From: Siphonodentalium dalli
Taxonomy: Eukaryota; Mollusca; Scaphopoda; Gadilida; Siphonodentaliidae
Assembly: GCA_032622095.1 (NCBI GenBank)
Contig: CP136069.1
Location: 125,943,450 to 126,007,449 of the forward strand
DNA: 64,000 bases
Reading direction: 5' to 3'
This document shows positions 42,982-54,975 of the stretch, piece by piece. The notes under the pieces were generated by a model. That model saw only the letters and a list, made by a program, of their open reading frames with translations, was not told the DNA's origin and made no database searches. The position numbers were made by a program, and so were the translations under genes. Numbering within the stretch: position 1 is the stretch's first letter; the number at the start of each line of letters is the position of its first letter.

Positions 42982-43850
42982 TTTTTGTAATAATTTGAAG
43001 GATTAGTTGTTTTAATTAACGGAATTCTGAGGCGGTGCATTCATGTAACCAATATATTTTATATTATAATTTATATTTATGGCTAATAATATGACCATTT
43101 CTGACTATGGTTTTCTTGTAATTATCATGTTGTCCTCTAGAATTAGCACGTGGACCGATGCAGCTGTGTTGGAACTGTTTGAGGAATTACATATGAGATA
43201 AAGTCTTTGGAATAAGAAGAGCGGCTATATAACGACCAACACAAGGCATATAACAAAGGGTAAATTATAGGTTAGAAGGAACTAAATAAGTAGAATTACA
43301 TCCCTTTCGTTTTACAGGGTAACTCGAATACGCGAATACGCGAAATTCTGGCGCGCGATTGGCGTATAATATGTCAAATAAATTTACAAATTCAAGAAAT
43401 ATAATACCCATAGCATGTAAAAACGTGGGCGTTTCCTAGTCTGAAAAGCGTTCGTGTCCAAACAATGGCGGGATATTGTGTATTGCCTTTCGTCAGACTG
43501 TCAGATTATGTGCAAAAAGTGGGGTAGTGTGGAAAAGGTATGTTGAAAAAAGGTATGGCTCGAAAGTTACTCCTCTGTGCGAACAGATACCGAAAGGGTT
43601 GGTTTTCACGAACGCATGTATCGTACATCGGAACTCGCGGATTTGGCGTGGGCGTGGTCAAACATTAACACTGTGGCCTATATGGAAAACAATTAGTTCC
43701 TTCAAACCTATAATGAGCTTTTGAAAATTATGTCCCCGATGGTGCCAGGGTTTAACGGAGAAAGTATTGAAGAACAAAATACAGACTCTGAGGACCATGT
43801 ATCAGGAGGAAATGAGAGCTTAATAAAACAGCGGCGTTACTATACCAGAC
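42982..43850. other. No gene recognised
   Basis: An 82-codon open frame at 43476-43724 shares a short block ('gttaacactgtcgcctatggg'-like) with 42120-42160, so it overlaps an interspersed repeat. I do not support it as a gene. Confidence 0.4.
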
Positions 43851-44069
43851 ATGGGCGTGGCCAGCTAGGGTTCGGTGGGTTCGGACCAACCGCCCTTGAA
43901 AACAGAGTGCCCTCGTCGCCCGACTTCCAAGGTTCGACAGGTCGTTGGCTCGGGCAACAGCGGGGGTTCGTTAAATTAATGTATATATGAACCCCCGAAG
44001 ATGCCAGAGCCAACGAACCGTCGAACCCTGGAAGTCACACGACGAGGGCACGTTTAAAATCAGTCGGCA

Positions 44070-44280
44070 AAAGCAATATGTTATTTATTTTGTGAGGGTG
44101 TGTGTGTTTTTTTGTTGTTTTTTTTAGTTTTTTTTTTATATATATATATTTATTTTATTATTATTATTATTTTTGTATGCATGTATTTGTTATGTAACCC
44201 TTGCATGTCATACTTCGTGTTGTCTGATTTGTAAATATTACCAGTCGCTCTCCAAACTTGGAGGTCAATAAATAAATAAA
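44070..44280 (+). mobile_element. LINE 3' tail insertion with (AATA)n end
   Basis: It is absent from the right copy of the duplication. It ends 'caaacttggaggtcaataaa' followed by TAAATAAA, a typical CR1-like tail, with a T-rich and TATA-rich middle. No coding part. Confidence 0.6.
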
Positions 44281-45163
44281 TGATCGGCCAATACTAGATT
44301 ATTTCTCATTAAGTTGAGGTCCGTATAATGTTTCAGTGAAATCCGAACATATATACGCCGGGCTATAATTTGATTTTAATATGAATCAAATCAATACTAT
44401 ACAACAGTCTATTCAATAGTCACATATGGCATGTCGGCATATCGTCGCACGAGTGCTTAGGGTTCTAAGTCCACATTACTATTTTTGTGGGAAGTTTTTG
44501 ATACCCAGTTCATGTATATCGGTAAATAGCTAATGTACCGTTGTCTCATATTTGATTCGAGAATGCGTAATAAGCACTAAATTGCAGTCATGGGTGTTCA
44601 ATGTTATGAAGTTGAGAACATAGAACATTCTAGTCACATTCTCGCCTTTTTTGTTCCATGCTAATTAATTGCTTGCGCACATAGAACATTCCAGCACACA
44701 TGAACAGGAAGCATCCATTTGCGTAGAAAGCGTGTAACTGCTTAGCTCTTTATGAAATGTCAATGTTATGCAATAATTGATCCCAGTTGAATGGCAGATT
44801 GAGAAACAAGAATATAAATATAATTCCAACATCGTCAAACACACAAAATAAAACATTATTGAATTTATTGTCAGCTTGGCATCTTAAAGATGCGCAACTT
44901 GTTTGGGCACAACATTTAGGCACCCACGATGTTATTTAAATGGTTGCATTGGCCTAGTCCTATATATTAAGATAGTCCATAAACCAACCGGTGACAAGTT
45001 TACATTTAGAACCGAGTCAACTTACACGTTTTTTTATAATGTATCGAGACCCACAAATAATTATAAAGCATTTAGTCCACAATGGATTTCCATAATTATG
45101 TTAATATGTTGATTGATTCAGATCGTAACAGCTTAGCTACTATATGTGTTACTCGGCTCAGAT

Positions 45164-45421
45164 TCATGTAACTAACATATCGGGTGCTAAAATATTGTGC
45201 ACATACGACTTGAGCATATTTACACAAATTATTGAGTCCATGTCACGACAGTTATGTGAATTGAACAGTGACCGAAACCCTCCCATGGTGTGCACATTAA
45301 CATCACACCAATAGGATAAACACGGAATATAGGGCGTGTATATTCTTGGAAATGGGTTAATGGACACGGAATGTGTTCCGGTTACTAACAACACGAACAA
45401 CAACAAATCGGCGAAAACCAT
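45164..45421 (-). CDS. Candidate small secreted protein or signal-peptide exon (left copy)
   Basis: The 85-codon frame starts MVFADLLLFVLLVTGTHSVS, a plausible signal peptide with cleavage near residue 19, then a cysteine-containing stretch of about 65 residues. The right copy of the duplication keeps the same start but lacks about 55 bases and is altered downstream. A possible donor (GTAACC) follows the hydrophobic core, so this could be only a first exon. Product unknown; it may also be chance, since the leucines derive from a (CAA)n repeat on the other strand. Confidence 0.25.
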   Translation of the reverse strand: MVFADLLLFVLLVTGTHSVSINPFPRIYTPYIPCLSYWCDVNVHTMGGFRSLFNSHNCRDMDSIICVNMLKSYVHNILAPDMLVT

Positions 45422-45491
45422 GTCCGTTTGAAATATGTTTTAACTAAAGGGAAACATATATCCCAAGCTGATTTCTGACACGTGATACTTG

Positions 45492-46016
45492 AAGATGGAT
45501 TATCTCTTTAAATAACAAATTTTAAATACTTGCGTGGGTATGAAATAATCAATATGAACTGAAGACCCCTGTCCGGAAAGGCTTCTATCAATTAATATTG
45601 ATTTTATTTCGAATATTTTATTGGGCCCGTTTATTTGTCTATTTTTAGAACAGACCATTCGGGTGATACCATATAACGATAGAGAGCATTAGGCTGTTCC
45701 TATGGCTACGTACCGCGCATCAAATGTCCCAGATTGATTGGTTGTATTGTTTTATTCCATAGTTATAAGCAATAATGGGTATAATTAACGTTTATTTGTG
45801 ACAAAATTACGCAATAAATTTATGGTCTCTGTTAACAGTAACCACTATTGTTCGTTAGCTAAACAAGCACACCTTTTTAGACCAGAAAATATTCGAAATA
45901 AAATTTATATTAATCGATAGAAGCATTTCCGGACAGGAGTCTTCGACTCAGATCTAATATTTTATACACCGGTAACTATATAATACATGTGTACAAAGAG
46001 ATAATCCATACAATAA
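45492..46016. mobile_element. Fold-back element inserted in left duplication copy, about 520 bp
   Basis: Missing from the right copy at about 58500. The ends carry GGATTATCTCTTT and AAAGAGATAATCC. Long internal inverted blocks ('cctgtccggaaaggcttcta' near 45570, and complement near 45925) make most of it a hairpin. Confidence 0.7.
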
Positions 46017-46349
46017 TATACAACATGCATGCAATGGGACACTTTTGGCATTCGTATAATAACTGTTAAACGATTACGACAATAGTGCATCGTCCGTGGC
46101 ACTCTAAATATGCATGAATAGCATATATACTCGAACATATGATGATCTCAATTAATAATTCAGTGTTCGAAACAATAAATCCAATGGGGGTGACAAGTGT
46201 CATACTGTGAATTGTCAGATTTAGACATAAGTATCGGTGTCAGGGTTCGTATCGGCACCAGGACATTCAATATGGTTCTGCACTGAAAACAGTATCGGAA
46301 CCGCGGTACTGGTGACACAGTACCAGTCATACAATACATAGAGGATCTC

Positions 46350-46483
46350 AAACGAGTTACTATTTTATACGGAATTTATCAACCGAGTTCACTAAATTCG
46401 ATTTGAGCCGAGGTTTACCGAGGCTCAAATAGAATTTAGTGGACGAGGTTGATAAATTACGTATAAAATAGAACGAGTTTGAG
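46350..46483. repeat. 134-bp palindrome
   Basis: Arms of about 60 bases start CTCAAACGAGTT and end AACGAGTTTGAG, with GAGCC...GGCTC flanking a loop of about 14 bases. It is absent from the right duplication copy. Confidence 0.8.
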
Positions 46484-46489
46484 ATACAT

Positions 46490-47184
46490 TTTATCACATG
46501 ATCATATAATCGCTAAAATTTTATCGAAAACAACAATTAACTGCAGCCAGCGATCATTGTCCCAACGAGCCAGGCTATGGTCTTACAATCTCGTCCAAAT
46601 ACGGATACGATAGGCGAGAATCGCATGCGTTTTGATATGTCGATGCCGTCTGGAGAGTTTGGCGGGACCAGCATCCCGTCTCGATTTGCTCAGTCTACCC
46701 TTGATGCTATAAAGTGGTAGCCGCGGGCGCTTATATATAGAGTTGTTTTTATGAGCCATCAGGCCCCCGCGGCAGCGGTCGCTGGCGCGACCTGACTGCC
46801 TCGATATCAATTTGAAAAAGGGGTGACGTTGCTTAACGCGCCTGCGGCGCTTCAATAACAGTTTGAATTTTGTGTTTCCCAACAGGTCTTAGACATTCTT
46901 TTGGTATGATTTTTTACTAAATAACGGGTATGTTAGAGTTACATTTCTTTGAATTTTACAATCGAAACATATTCGCATGCGATGCTGAGTCACGCGGGAC
47001 ACGGCAAACTAAATCGCGCGCAAATTGGCTTGCGATTTTTCAGCATCCCACCCCATTTGGCATGCGATAGCGTTTGTACTAGGTGAACGAGCAGCGTGAC
47101 GTCATTGCACGCGACGATATTACACGTGTCTATTACGCTCGAATATTACATCGGAAAATAGTGCTAATCATGTGATAAATACAT
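46490..47184. mobile_element. GC-rich insertion with TTATCACATGAT ends, about 695 bp
   Basis: The ends are TTTATCACATGATCAT and, complementary, TAATCATGTGATAAAT. The right duplication copy lacks it (join at about 58829). The middle, about 46590-46870, is much richer in G, C and CpG than the rest of the window. It holds a 99-codon minus-strand frame (46583-46882), very basic (RRRRVKQRH, SKSRRDAG), and an overlapping plus-strand frame. I do not recognise either. Confidence 0.6.
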
Positions 47185-47849
47185 GTATTTTATTTCCACC
47201 GACAGGCGGTGAGCTAGGAAACACATGAATTGTTTTTGTATTGTTTTGTTCTTTCTGAAGATCAATCACTCGATAATAATGCTCGAAAATAGGCCATAAT
47301 AATGATTGACGCGTTCAATGCGACACGCTTTGCTTTCCATTGCCGCTGTGTTTGTTCATGAACTGTAGCTTGATGGTAGATTTAATCTTAATATATAAGT
47401 ATCAGTCGGTACATCTATTTTCCCGTCCACTGCATGATTCATGTACATAATTATATGCAACATATACGTTACATTATACACGAACTTTATATAAATATTG
47501 TATGCATGTGGCAGAATTTGACAGGTGCGGGTGAACTACATATATCACTGCAGCAGCGCAACAGTAAAATATAATAATGTCGGACCAATGTTCGGAAAGT
47601 CAACAGAGATATATTTGATCACAAGGTGACCAAACAATTACACACAACCTTGCTGTCAGCAAAGTCGTGGCTGTTTACTCAGCAGTTAAACAGAATGCTG
47701 ATGAAAAACCTTAACCTGATTTTTTTCTGAATTCTATCATAAAGCCTTTCGGCATGTATACGTATTTAATATATTTATTGACATATTATGATCATTGGAA
47801 CCGAACCGTGATGTGCTACACGGGAGCTTAATTCAAGGACGTGATGTCC

Positions 47850-48870
47850 CAGTCTGGAGTAAACTACATACCCACATATAAAAAACAGTGGGTCTGACGA
47901 CCTTTCGTTCAGTTTTTATTTCCCAAACCCGGGATTCCTTGTAATTACCGCCAATCAAAACTTAGCTCCAAGAAATGTGTGCCCCAATAAAAAACTAGTA
48001 ACATGTCACGTGCTCTCGGTGTGGAAATTCCGAAGGTGTGGCTAAATGTTGTTAAAATAGTATCCATGACGTCATGTTATACCGGAAGAGAAATTCACAA
48101 ATCGACAAATAAAGTAGATTGTTGTCGAGCGGTCGAAAGTTTAAAATCAAGAATCACCGGAATTTGGATTGCAGGCAACTGTAATTATGGTAAAACTGGC
48201 CAATCTTTGGAGCTAATAATACGGCTGTGTAAGGTCGGGAGGGTTTCGGTGGGGTTGGTGGTAGAATTGTGTTGTTCTTCGCTCGTTTTGGCTGCGGTGG
48301 TACTACTGCCGGTACTGGGGAACTGATAGATCGTTTTGTTATGTCATTTAACTTTTTTTTAGTTCTGTAGTTGTTTTAGCAGATAATCCCGACATTCATG
48401 TATTTTTGATTCGTGGCCGTTGATTTGTGTTATTTTTTGACCGGCAACATGGGCGACAAATCGCCTGGCCAATCTAAAAAATAATTCGTTCTGAGTCCAA
48501 GAGATCCACATAAAGTGACATTTTTTATAATTTCAAGAAGATCTGTCTTAGTTATTGTACATATTATTTTGGATCCCGGAAGCTAGCTGCTTCCCTTTAT
48601 TGTCAGTAAAACAACCGCCGAACGAAAAGTCACAAACCCTGCAACTATTAATTCCGATTCTTAGAATCGGCTTCACGTGGTTGAAGCGGCCATGACGGCA
48701 CTGGCACGTGACCATGTTTACGCCTGTCAATCACAACTAATTTCAGATTTATATTTAGTGTGGTGTGACGTAATTTGGGGGAAGCCCACAACCGTTCAGA
48801 AATGAAAAGTTGATGGGAATGCAATAGACTCAGTATCAGTATGAATCTGAGTGTATGTTTACATAGACTG
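47850..48870. mobile_element. 1021-bp DNA element with perfect 9-bp target duplication
   Basis: It is flanked by GTGATGTCC at 47841-47849 and 48871-48879; the right copy of the duplication has a single GCGATGTCC at the same place. The ends are short inverted repeats beginning CAGTCT. A 9-base duplication fits Mutator-like elements, though hAT or Merlin (8-9) cannot be excluded. The 107-codon frame at 48003-48326 is not recognisable as a transposase. Confidence 0.85.
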
Positions 48871-48935
48871 GTGATGTCCTTACGACGATTCGTGTGTGCA
48901 GTTCTCACTATAACAGCACACTGAACGTAATTGCG

Positions 48936-51362
48936 TACCATACCTAATATGACCCATCATGAAAACATGTGATCCACGAACACTATATAGCAACATAACT
49001 GAATTCAGCTTAAAATATATACCCAAAATAGCTGTTAACTTTGCGTCAACCCGCTTTATACTAAAGCATCATTGATGAGTAGTTATCCTACAGCGCCAGG
49101 GCCCATGCAAGCTAGGGGTTCAACACAAGGAGAACAGACTTCTCCCTCTGGAGATTGTAGGGAGACTTCAGCTCAAAATAGGGTGAAGTGGGGAGACTAA
49201 AGAAAAACATAAGAAACACATAGGCCAAATACAAATATTATTTGAGTCTCTGATATTGAAATATTGAAATAAATGGCCCGCGTTGGACATTTTATTTCCA
49301 TTTTCAATATTCTGACCACTAAAAAAAGTTAAAAAACATTTGTTATCATACATGAACGAAATGTTTAACTAGAATGCAATCAGAGAGATGCCAACGTGCG
49401 CAAAAATGTAATAAACAATAATTAAAAAAATAATTTCACTGTATTTTACTTAATTTATTTAATTTAATTTAATGTTAGCAAAAAAAGACAATTACCATTT
49501 ATCATTTCATCACAGATAAAATGCAAATTACTATATTCATAATTTAAGTAATTAAAAGCAATTCCATGTTGCGAAAGGATGAGACTTTAATATCGAATAC
49601 ATTTTTTTCAGCGGCATATTTTGATTTTCATTTTCCGATAGTCAAAGTTGACCAAAGGAGCAATTATAAGAAATAATTTATACCATTTGTGTAAATATTG
49701 ATAGCAGCCAATATGCAACAATAAATATCAATAATTAATCAATAATTAATCAATAACGATAATTTTATGTAATAATAAACTCTTCAAACGGTGTTTGTGT
49801 CAACTAATGCGTTTTGTTTTGTGTTACGTCATTCGTCGTATTTAAACCGGAACTCGGCTGAAGGTTAGGCTATTCAGCCTATTGCGTCGAATTACGAAAT
49901 CGCGTTTTGAATGTCTCTCTTTTCCCGCACGATAAAAAGAGGTCTTCGCACGAACCAAAAATGATAAAAGTTCCCAATTATAAGTAAAAATACCCTATGT
50001 AGGTCTATGTAGGTCCCGAAGGAGTCTATAGACTCTTTGATGTAGGGTTCTGATGGAGAAAATGTAGGTCGATCTATTTTTGTCATAACTCTGACGTATT
50101 TTGACCTGGGAGAAAAAATCGAAATCGAGGCTCACTACGAGCATGCCAGTTTTAAATATAGAAACAGGGAATCCCGACAAATGGCGATATCGGCGACAAA
50201 CAAATAATCGAAAACAACACATAAAATAAAAATAGCAAAAACGCGGCACAGTAAAAATGTCAGAACGCCACGAGGTTTTACGTCGTTTTTGGTGACGTCA
50301 TGGCGTGAAACGGAGTAGGGTGACACGTTCCCACCTACGAATCTGTCTGCTCGCAATACTGTTGCGCTAGCGCACGTAATTACAAATAAAAACAATTAAA
50401 ATATTAATAGTTGTTATCAGTTTATATATTCCTTATCCAATTAATAAAATATTATTACTACAAGAATCCAACATGAGACCATCTCCGCCTGATTTCCAGA
50501 CAATAAGCTCAACAAGCGTTTGTGAAAACATTCCCCGCAATAAATATGGCTCCTGCTGCACTTTTATTTATCTGGCGTGCACATGTTTGTATCACCTAAA
50601 CATCCCGCCAAATGAAAAATATTTCATTCCAAATTTCCAATGTATACTTTCTATAACTGAGTCTGAGTATCCATTTATATGGTTAAAGGGTTATATGTCT
50701 TATATGTTGCCACTCAATCCAGATTACCGGCGATTCTTACAGGTGAGAACCGGCACCGCATTTACAACGGTTACGATTCCGGTACTGATACCGATTACGA
50801 ACCCTGATCGGTGTTCAATCCCAGACAGATATATAATATAATTTCAAGTGCGAATGAGTACATTTAATTTTACTATAGACAAAGGCGATATAAACACCAT
50901 AATAATTTGAGAACGTCTAGAATATGTCTGTTTAATTATGTTCTTTAAAAAAAACCAGTCAAATTAAATGTTAAATTTTATTACCTCTCTGATATACGCG
51001 CAGATATTACACAAATAATGGTCAAATGTGCTCCAGATTCGCGCCTTCACACGCGGCGCTTTGCGCCTCTGGCATGTTCAATTCAAATATTTATTCTCAA
51101 ACCAAATATATATGGTAATAGAGACACAATATATCAACATGCCCCCCCCCCCATAATTTTATTTTCATATAAAATATTCATGTATAATTATGCATTTTCA
51201 TTAAACCGAAGTAACTATGTTCACATGGGGTGAGCGATGCCGATAGCTATTAGTTCGCATGTGCCCCTCAAGTTAATATTCGAACCCGCCTTTTAAAAAG
51301 GCTGGCTACGCCCATGAATTACCAGATATCTATATCACTTAAATTAGTTGAGAAATTACACG
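48936..51362. other. No gene recognised
   Basis: AT-rich, with a short (ATCAATAATTA)-type tandem near 49730-49760 and a run of C near 51142. An open frame of 122 codons at 50473-50841 overlaps a repeat shared with 46210-46330 ('cggtactg', 'acgaaccctga') and lacks splice context. Confidence 0.4.
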
Positions 51363-51754
51363 TTAAAGGTACTCAATCCGAATAGACGTTCATAAATTAC
51401 TATTTCTTTGGCTTCGGGGGTAAAAACAAGTTTGACTCGAGTCGAGGAACCCACCAATCAAAGCTCAGAGTGATCAGATGTCGATTTTTGAAGTTTATTA
51501 TTTCATTTGTTAGTGGCCCAGAAACACGTCGTCAAACGGATGGTCTCGGTAAAAATTGCGGATGAAGATGTATAACTCTAAAAAAAACAAGTTAAATACG
51601 GCCACTTGAGTATTCACAAAATTTGGCCGTAATACCACTTGTTTTAGAGTTATCCATCTTCATCCGTAATTTTGACCGAGACCAACGTTTGTTTTATCCC
51701 CGAAGCCAAAGAAATAGTAATTTAGGAACGTCTGATCTGATTGAATACCGTTAA
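51363..51754. mobile_element. TTAA-flanked fold-back element, 384 bp (AGGTACTC family, copy 2)
   Basis: TTAA stands at 51363-51366 and 51751-51754. The element 51367-51750 begins AGGTACTCAATCCGA and shares 'ctttggcttcgggggtaaaa' and 'ccaatcaaagctcagag' with 22111-22590. The inner part forms a long hairpin, for example GGATGAAGATG and CATCTTCATCC around 51590 and 51655. Confidence 0.85.
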
Positions 51755-51819
51755 GAACAATCATGATTTTGACAGAAACTTACCATGCCAACGTTTATGT
51801 GAGCATGAACAAATATTGA

Positions 51820-52208
51820 TTAAACCTTTACCCAACAAACCGGCAAAAAACGGCCAAATAAAGCTGCAACAGCCTAAATTATCTTGGGTCTGTCTCAATA
51901 AAACCATACAAATATGGATATCATTGGAACCGGCTCATTGACCACATTGTGATGGTTACAGTTATGCCTTGTGCCAATGCATTCTCTTATATATGCGAGT
52001 CGACCATAGGTCGCCTCGCATATATAAGAGCATGCATTGGCCTAAAGAAAAATCTTTTTTTAACACTTTTTACCATTTTTTCTTACATTCTTTAACAATT
52101 TTTAATGTATTAAGCCAATGCATTCTCTTATATATGCGAGGCGACATATGGTCGACTCGCATATATAAGAGAATGCATTGGCACAGGGCCGTTCTGTTGG
52201 GTAAAGGG
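51820..52208. mobile_element. TTAA-type MITE with nested hairpins (copy D)
   Basis: It is the reverse complement of 3725-4092, including the 'tcattggaaccggctcattg' block and both hairpins (about 51973-52043 and 52114-52183). The left end is TTAA plus ACCTTTACCCAACA. The right end reads TGTTGGGTAAAGGG followed by AGAT instead of TTAA, so the right target copy has mutated or been lost. Confidence 0.85.
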
Positions 52209-52559
52209 AGATCAACCGCCTCGAGATCGGCATGGGTAAATGTGTTCAGGTGGATCAATCCGAGAGAGGATTGACAACCACGCTATAATTTGGTGAACTC
52301 ATTGTGCGAGAAAATCGATAGGCGACATAACTAGCTATGACATAATCTCCATGCAGAGTTCACTCCCCTACGCAGGACTTTCAGCTACCCGCACCAATAC
52401 ACGCAATGTGAAGGAATGTAAAATTTATTTTTTGAGACTGTTGTAGGTTACAATTCATTCTGCACTATTCTGAGAAACTGAACTGTCCATATCCATTTTG
52501 GAAATTGTCTAGATCAAGCCAGAATGAATTGTAGCTGACAAAACACTTCAATAAAGATG

Positions 52560-53360
52560 TTAGATTTAATTAAGAAAATACACAATGGCTGCGGACACAC
52601 GTACCACAGTAGCGATGGCATAGTAGGTGTGACAATTTATTATGGCGGAGTTTGGTGACAATTGGTCGCCATAAATAATATGCCACAGATAGCCATGTTG
52701 CCAGATGAATTTCCGCACAATGAGGCGACTGGACCGATTAACACATTGCTTTTCACCAAGGTTGATCTCTACTCATTACGTTTTGCTACATCGTATTATC
52801 TACGATAAATATAATTGCACGACCGATTGTTCAGAATTGTGTTTGACCGTGGCAATCCCTCACTCATATATCATGCACGTTTTAGTGATATGATCTCAAT
52901 GCATGTTTATCTACTTACATTAATTTCGTGCGTATTAAGACAGTTGACAGAAAGGGGTTATTCATTAAGTTATCAAGTGGACTTGTGTGTTAGCATGCAA
53001 TATATAATAATTCGTGTTGAGTAAAGATCAACAGTGATCAGCCATTCAGATAGATAAACCCTTGAGAGATCGAACGCGACGCTGGTATAGATCCTGGCAG
53101 ACTCATTGTGCGAATGTGCAGCCAGCGAATTGACTAGCGATGGCATAGTTATTATGCCGACCAATGGTCACCAAAACTCCACCATAATAAATTGTCACAC
53201 CTACTATGCCATCGATAATGTGGTACATGTGTCTACAGCCAATCATGCCGGCAGCGGTCAGTCGAGACATAGCGTAGCGGGGAAATAATTACGATGACCA
53301 TTTGTCACTAAATTGCACCTTCGTCAGGCAGCATACATACTATGCCACCGCTACTATGGC
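52560..53360. repeat. Cluster of interspersed repeat copies in both orientations
   Basis: About 52570-52772 is the inverted form and about 53094-53262 the direct form of the repeat at 35150-35335 ('cctactatgccatcg', 'gaccaatggtcacc'). A further partial copy follows to about 53360. They share 'actcattgtgcgaa' blocks. Unclassified. Confidence 0.55.
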
Positions 53361-53365
53361 ATATG

Positions 53366-54029
53366 TGACTATATATTTTGAGACTTCCGTATATGTGTAT
53401 ATCCTTATATCCTTATATCCTTTATAGACTCGAAAACGGCTCGACCGATTGAGCCCAAACTTGCTATCTAAGGGTAAAAAGCCACGAGAAGTGTCATCAC
53501 ACCGCTTCTGAGAACGTCCGAGCACTCCTCAACCCTTCGTCCTTCCGCCGTCGTTGAAATTTATGGGTTAAATGGGGTAATAATTAAAGAGCGTTCGTAT
53601 CTGCGGTGTCCTTGTTAAAGAGCGTTTATATACACGAGTATAAATACGGCTAAATCGATCGTCTCAGAAACTGGGGATATCGAGACGAAATTTCTTACTT
53701 AGGGCTTCCAATGGACGGGGGAGATTTTCGTCGGGTCAGTTTGTCCGCCTGAGGTGACATTGACCTTGAAACGGGTACCCACAAATGACCTTGGGCGATA
53801 TCTCGGTCGTCAGCGGTGACATCGACGTGAAATTTGTTATATATGGTCAACTCGGGACGGGGAATATTTTTGTCGGGTTATTTTGTCCACCCAACATGAC
53901 CTTGAAACGGGTACTCGCAAATAATAACATGCTATCGACGTGCCTGTACGGGGTTACCTTGAAAAAAAAAAATCATGGATCGACCAAAGCCATGGGACCA
54001 ATCCCGCCAGTGGCGGGCTAATCTGCTAG
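53366..54029 (+). mobile_element. Helitron-like element, about 660 bp
   Basis: The 3' end is a perfect hairpin (CCCGCC-AGT-GGCGGG, 54003-54017), eight bases, then CTAG at 54026-54029 followed by T. The 5' end, GACTATATATTTTGAG, is a mutated form of the family start. The interior has 'gactcgaaaacggctcgacc' and repeated 'gaccttgaaacggg'. No helicase coding. Confidence 0.78.
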
Positions 54030-54317
54030 TCTACTATATATTTTGGAACTGCTGTCTGTGTGTATGTAAGTATGTGTTATAGACTCGAACACTGATCGAC
54101 CGATCCGACTCGAATTTGGTTAGGCCTACTTTGATTCCTGGAATAATATGGGCAGGTCCAATTTCACGTGCGACCGTGTCCTTGATCTTGACATTGACCT
54201 CGCTCACATACACTCATATATGCATGTTTCTGGACCGACGCTGTATATTCTGCCCAGACAGAGGCGATCACAAAGAAATCCCTAAATTGCCTGGACGAAG
54301 TCGGGCACATCAGCTAG
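54030..54317 (+). mobile_element. Helitron-like element, 288 bp, directly abutting the previous one
   Basis: It starts TCTACTATATATTTTGG immediately after the CTAG of its neighbour, uses that site's T as its first base, and ends CTAG (54314-54317) before T. The same length and order as 23999-24286. The terminal hairpin is imperfect (CCTGGACGAAGTCGGG). Confidence 0.85.
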
Positions 54318-54960
54318 TATTTAATCAAGAGTAGGATATGTCTGTCCGACCGATGTATTTGATAAAGAGTATAGGGTATGTTTGTCCGACCATGGCGCGA
54401 AGGAGAAGATCACTCGATCTTTTCGACCACCCCGGGCGCTTCGCGCTCAATAACTATCCTCTCGTTTGTCCGACCCTCTGACTGTTTCCGCGATTTTCTC
54501 TCAGGTCCCTGGACCGATTTCAACAAAATTTGGTGTGGTAACGCTGGGTGGGGTATACAGGTGGATTATATAAGGGCGTTAGTTTTTCAAAGTTTTGATT
54601 TAAAAAAAAAACTTAATTAATTAAATAAAAAAATAATAAATTAATATAAGCTCGCTAATTTGTTTTTATTTATCTATCCAATATCAAAATGTTTAAAATA
54701 TCAAAATGCGCTAAGTGCATATAAATGGTCGGCAGGATACTACACCGCGTGTATATAAATATATATATATATATAAAAGAGTAGGATCTGGCCGTCTGTC
54801 CGGATTTTTCTCCCATGACTGTTGGTCCGATATCAACCAAATTTGATGTGTGACTCGGGATACCCTGGCGGAGGTTATAATAGCGTTAGTTTTTTTTATT
54901 TTATTTGAATTTTTTGTAATTAAATAAATATTTTAAAAAATAAGCTCGCTATGGGCCTAT
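54318..54960. repeat. Two copies of a short unclassified repeat
   Basis: 54325-54630 and 54776-54950 share 'agagtaggat', 'gtccgacc/gtccggat', 'accaaatttgatgtg'-like and 'gcgttagttttt' blocks in the same order. A small hairpin GGGCGCTTCGCGCTC lies at about 54434. The second copy follows a (TA)n run. They may be further Helitron-derived pieces, but no CTAG end is clear. Confidence 0.45.
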
Positions 54961-54975
54961 TTCTAAATAAAATAA

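Larger units (their letters stand above)
43850..48935. repeat. Segmental duplication, left copy
   Basis: Direct homology to 56905-59575 starts at 'gggcgtggccagctagggtt' and ends at about 48930 ('cgacgattcgtgtgtgcag'). The left copy is about twice as long because it carries extra segments at about 44070-44280, 45492-46016, 46333-47184 and 47850-48870. The first 220 bases are themselves a large hairpin (CCCTCGTCGCC...GACGAGGG). Confidence 0.9.

Noticed and set aside
48003-48326. 107-codon plus-strand open frame inside the 1021-bp element
   Set aside because: It has no transposase or zinc-finger motif and ends in a low-complexity hydrophobic stretch; not supported as a gene.
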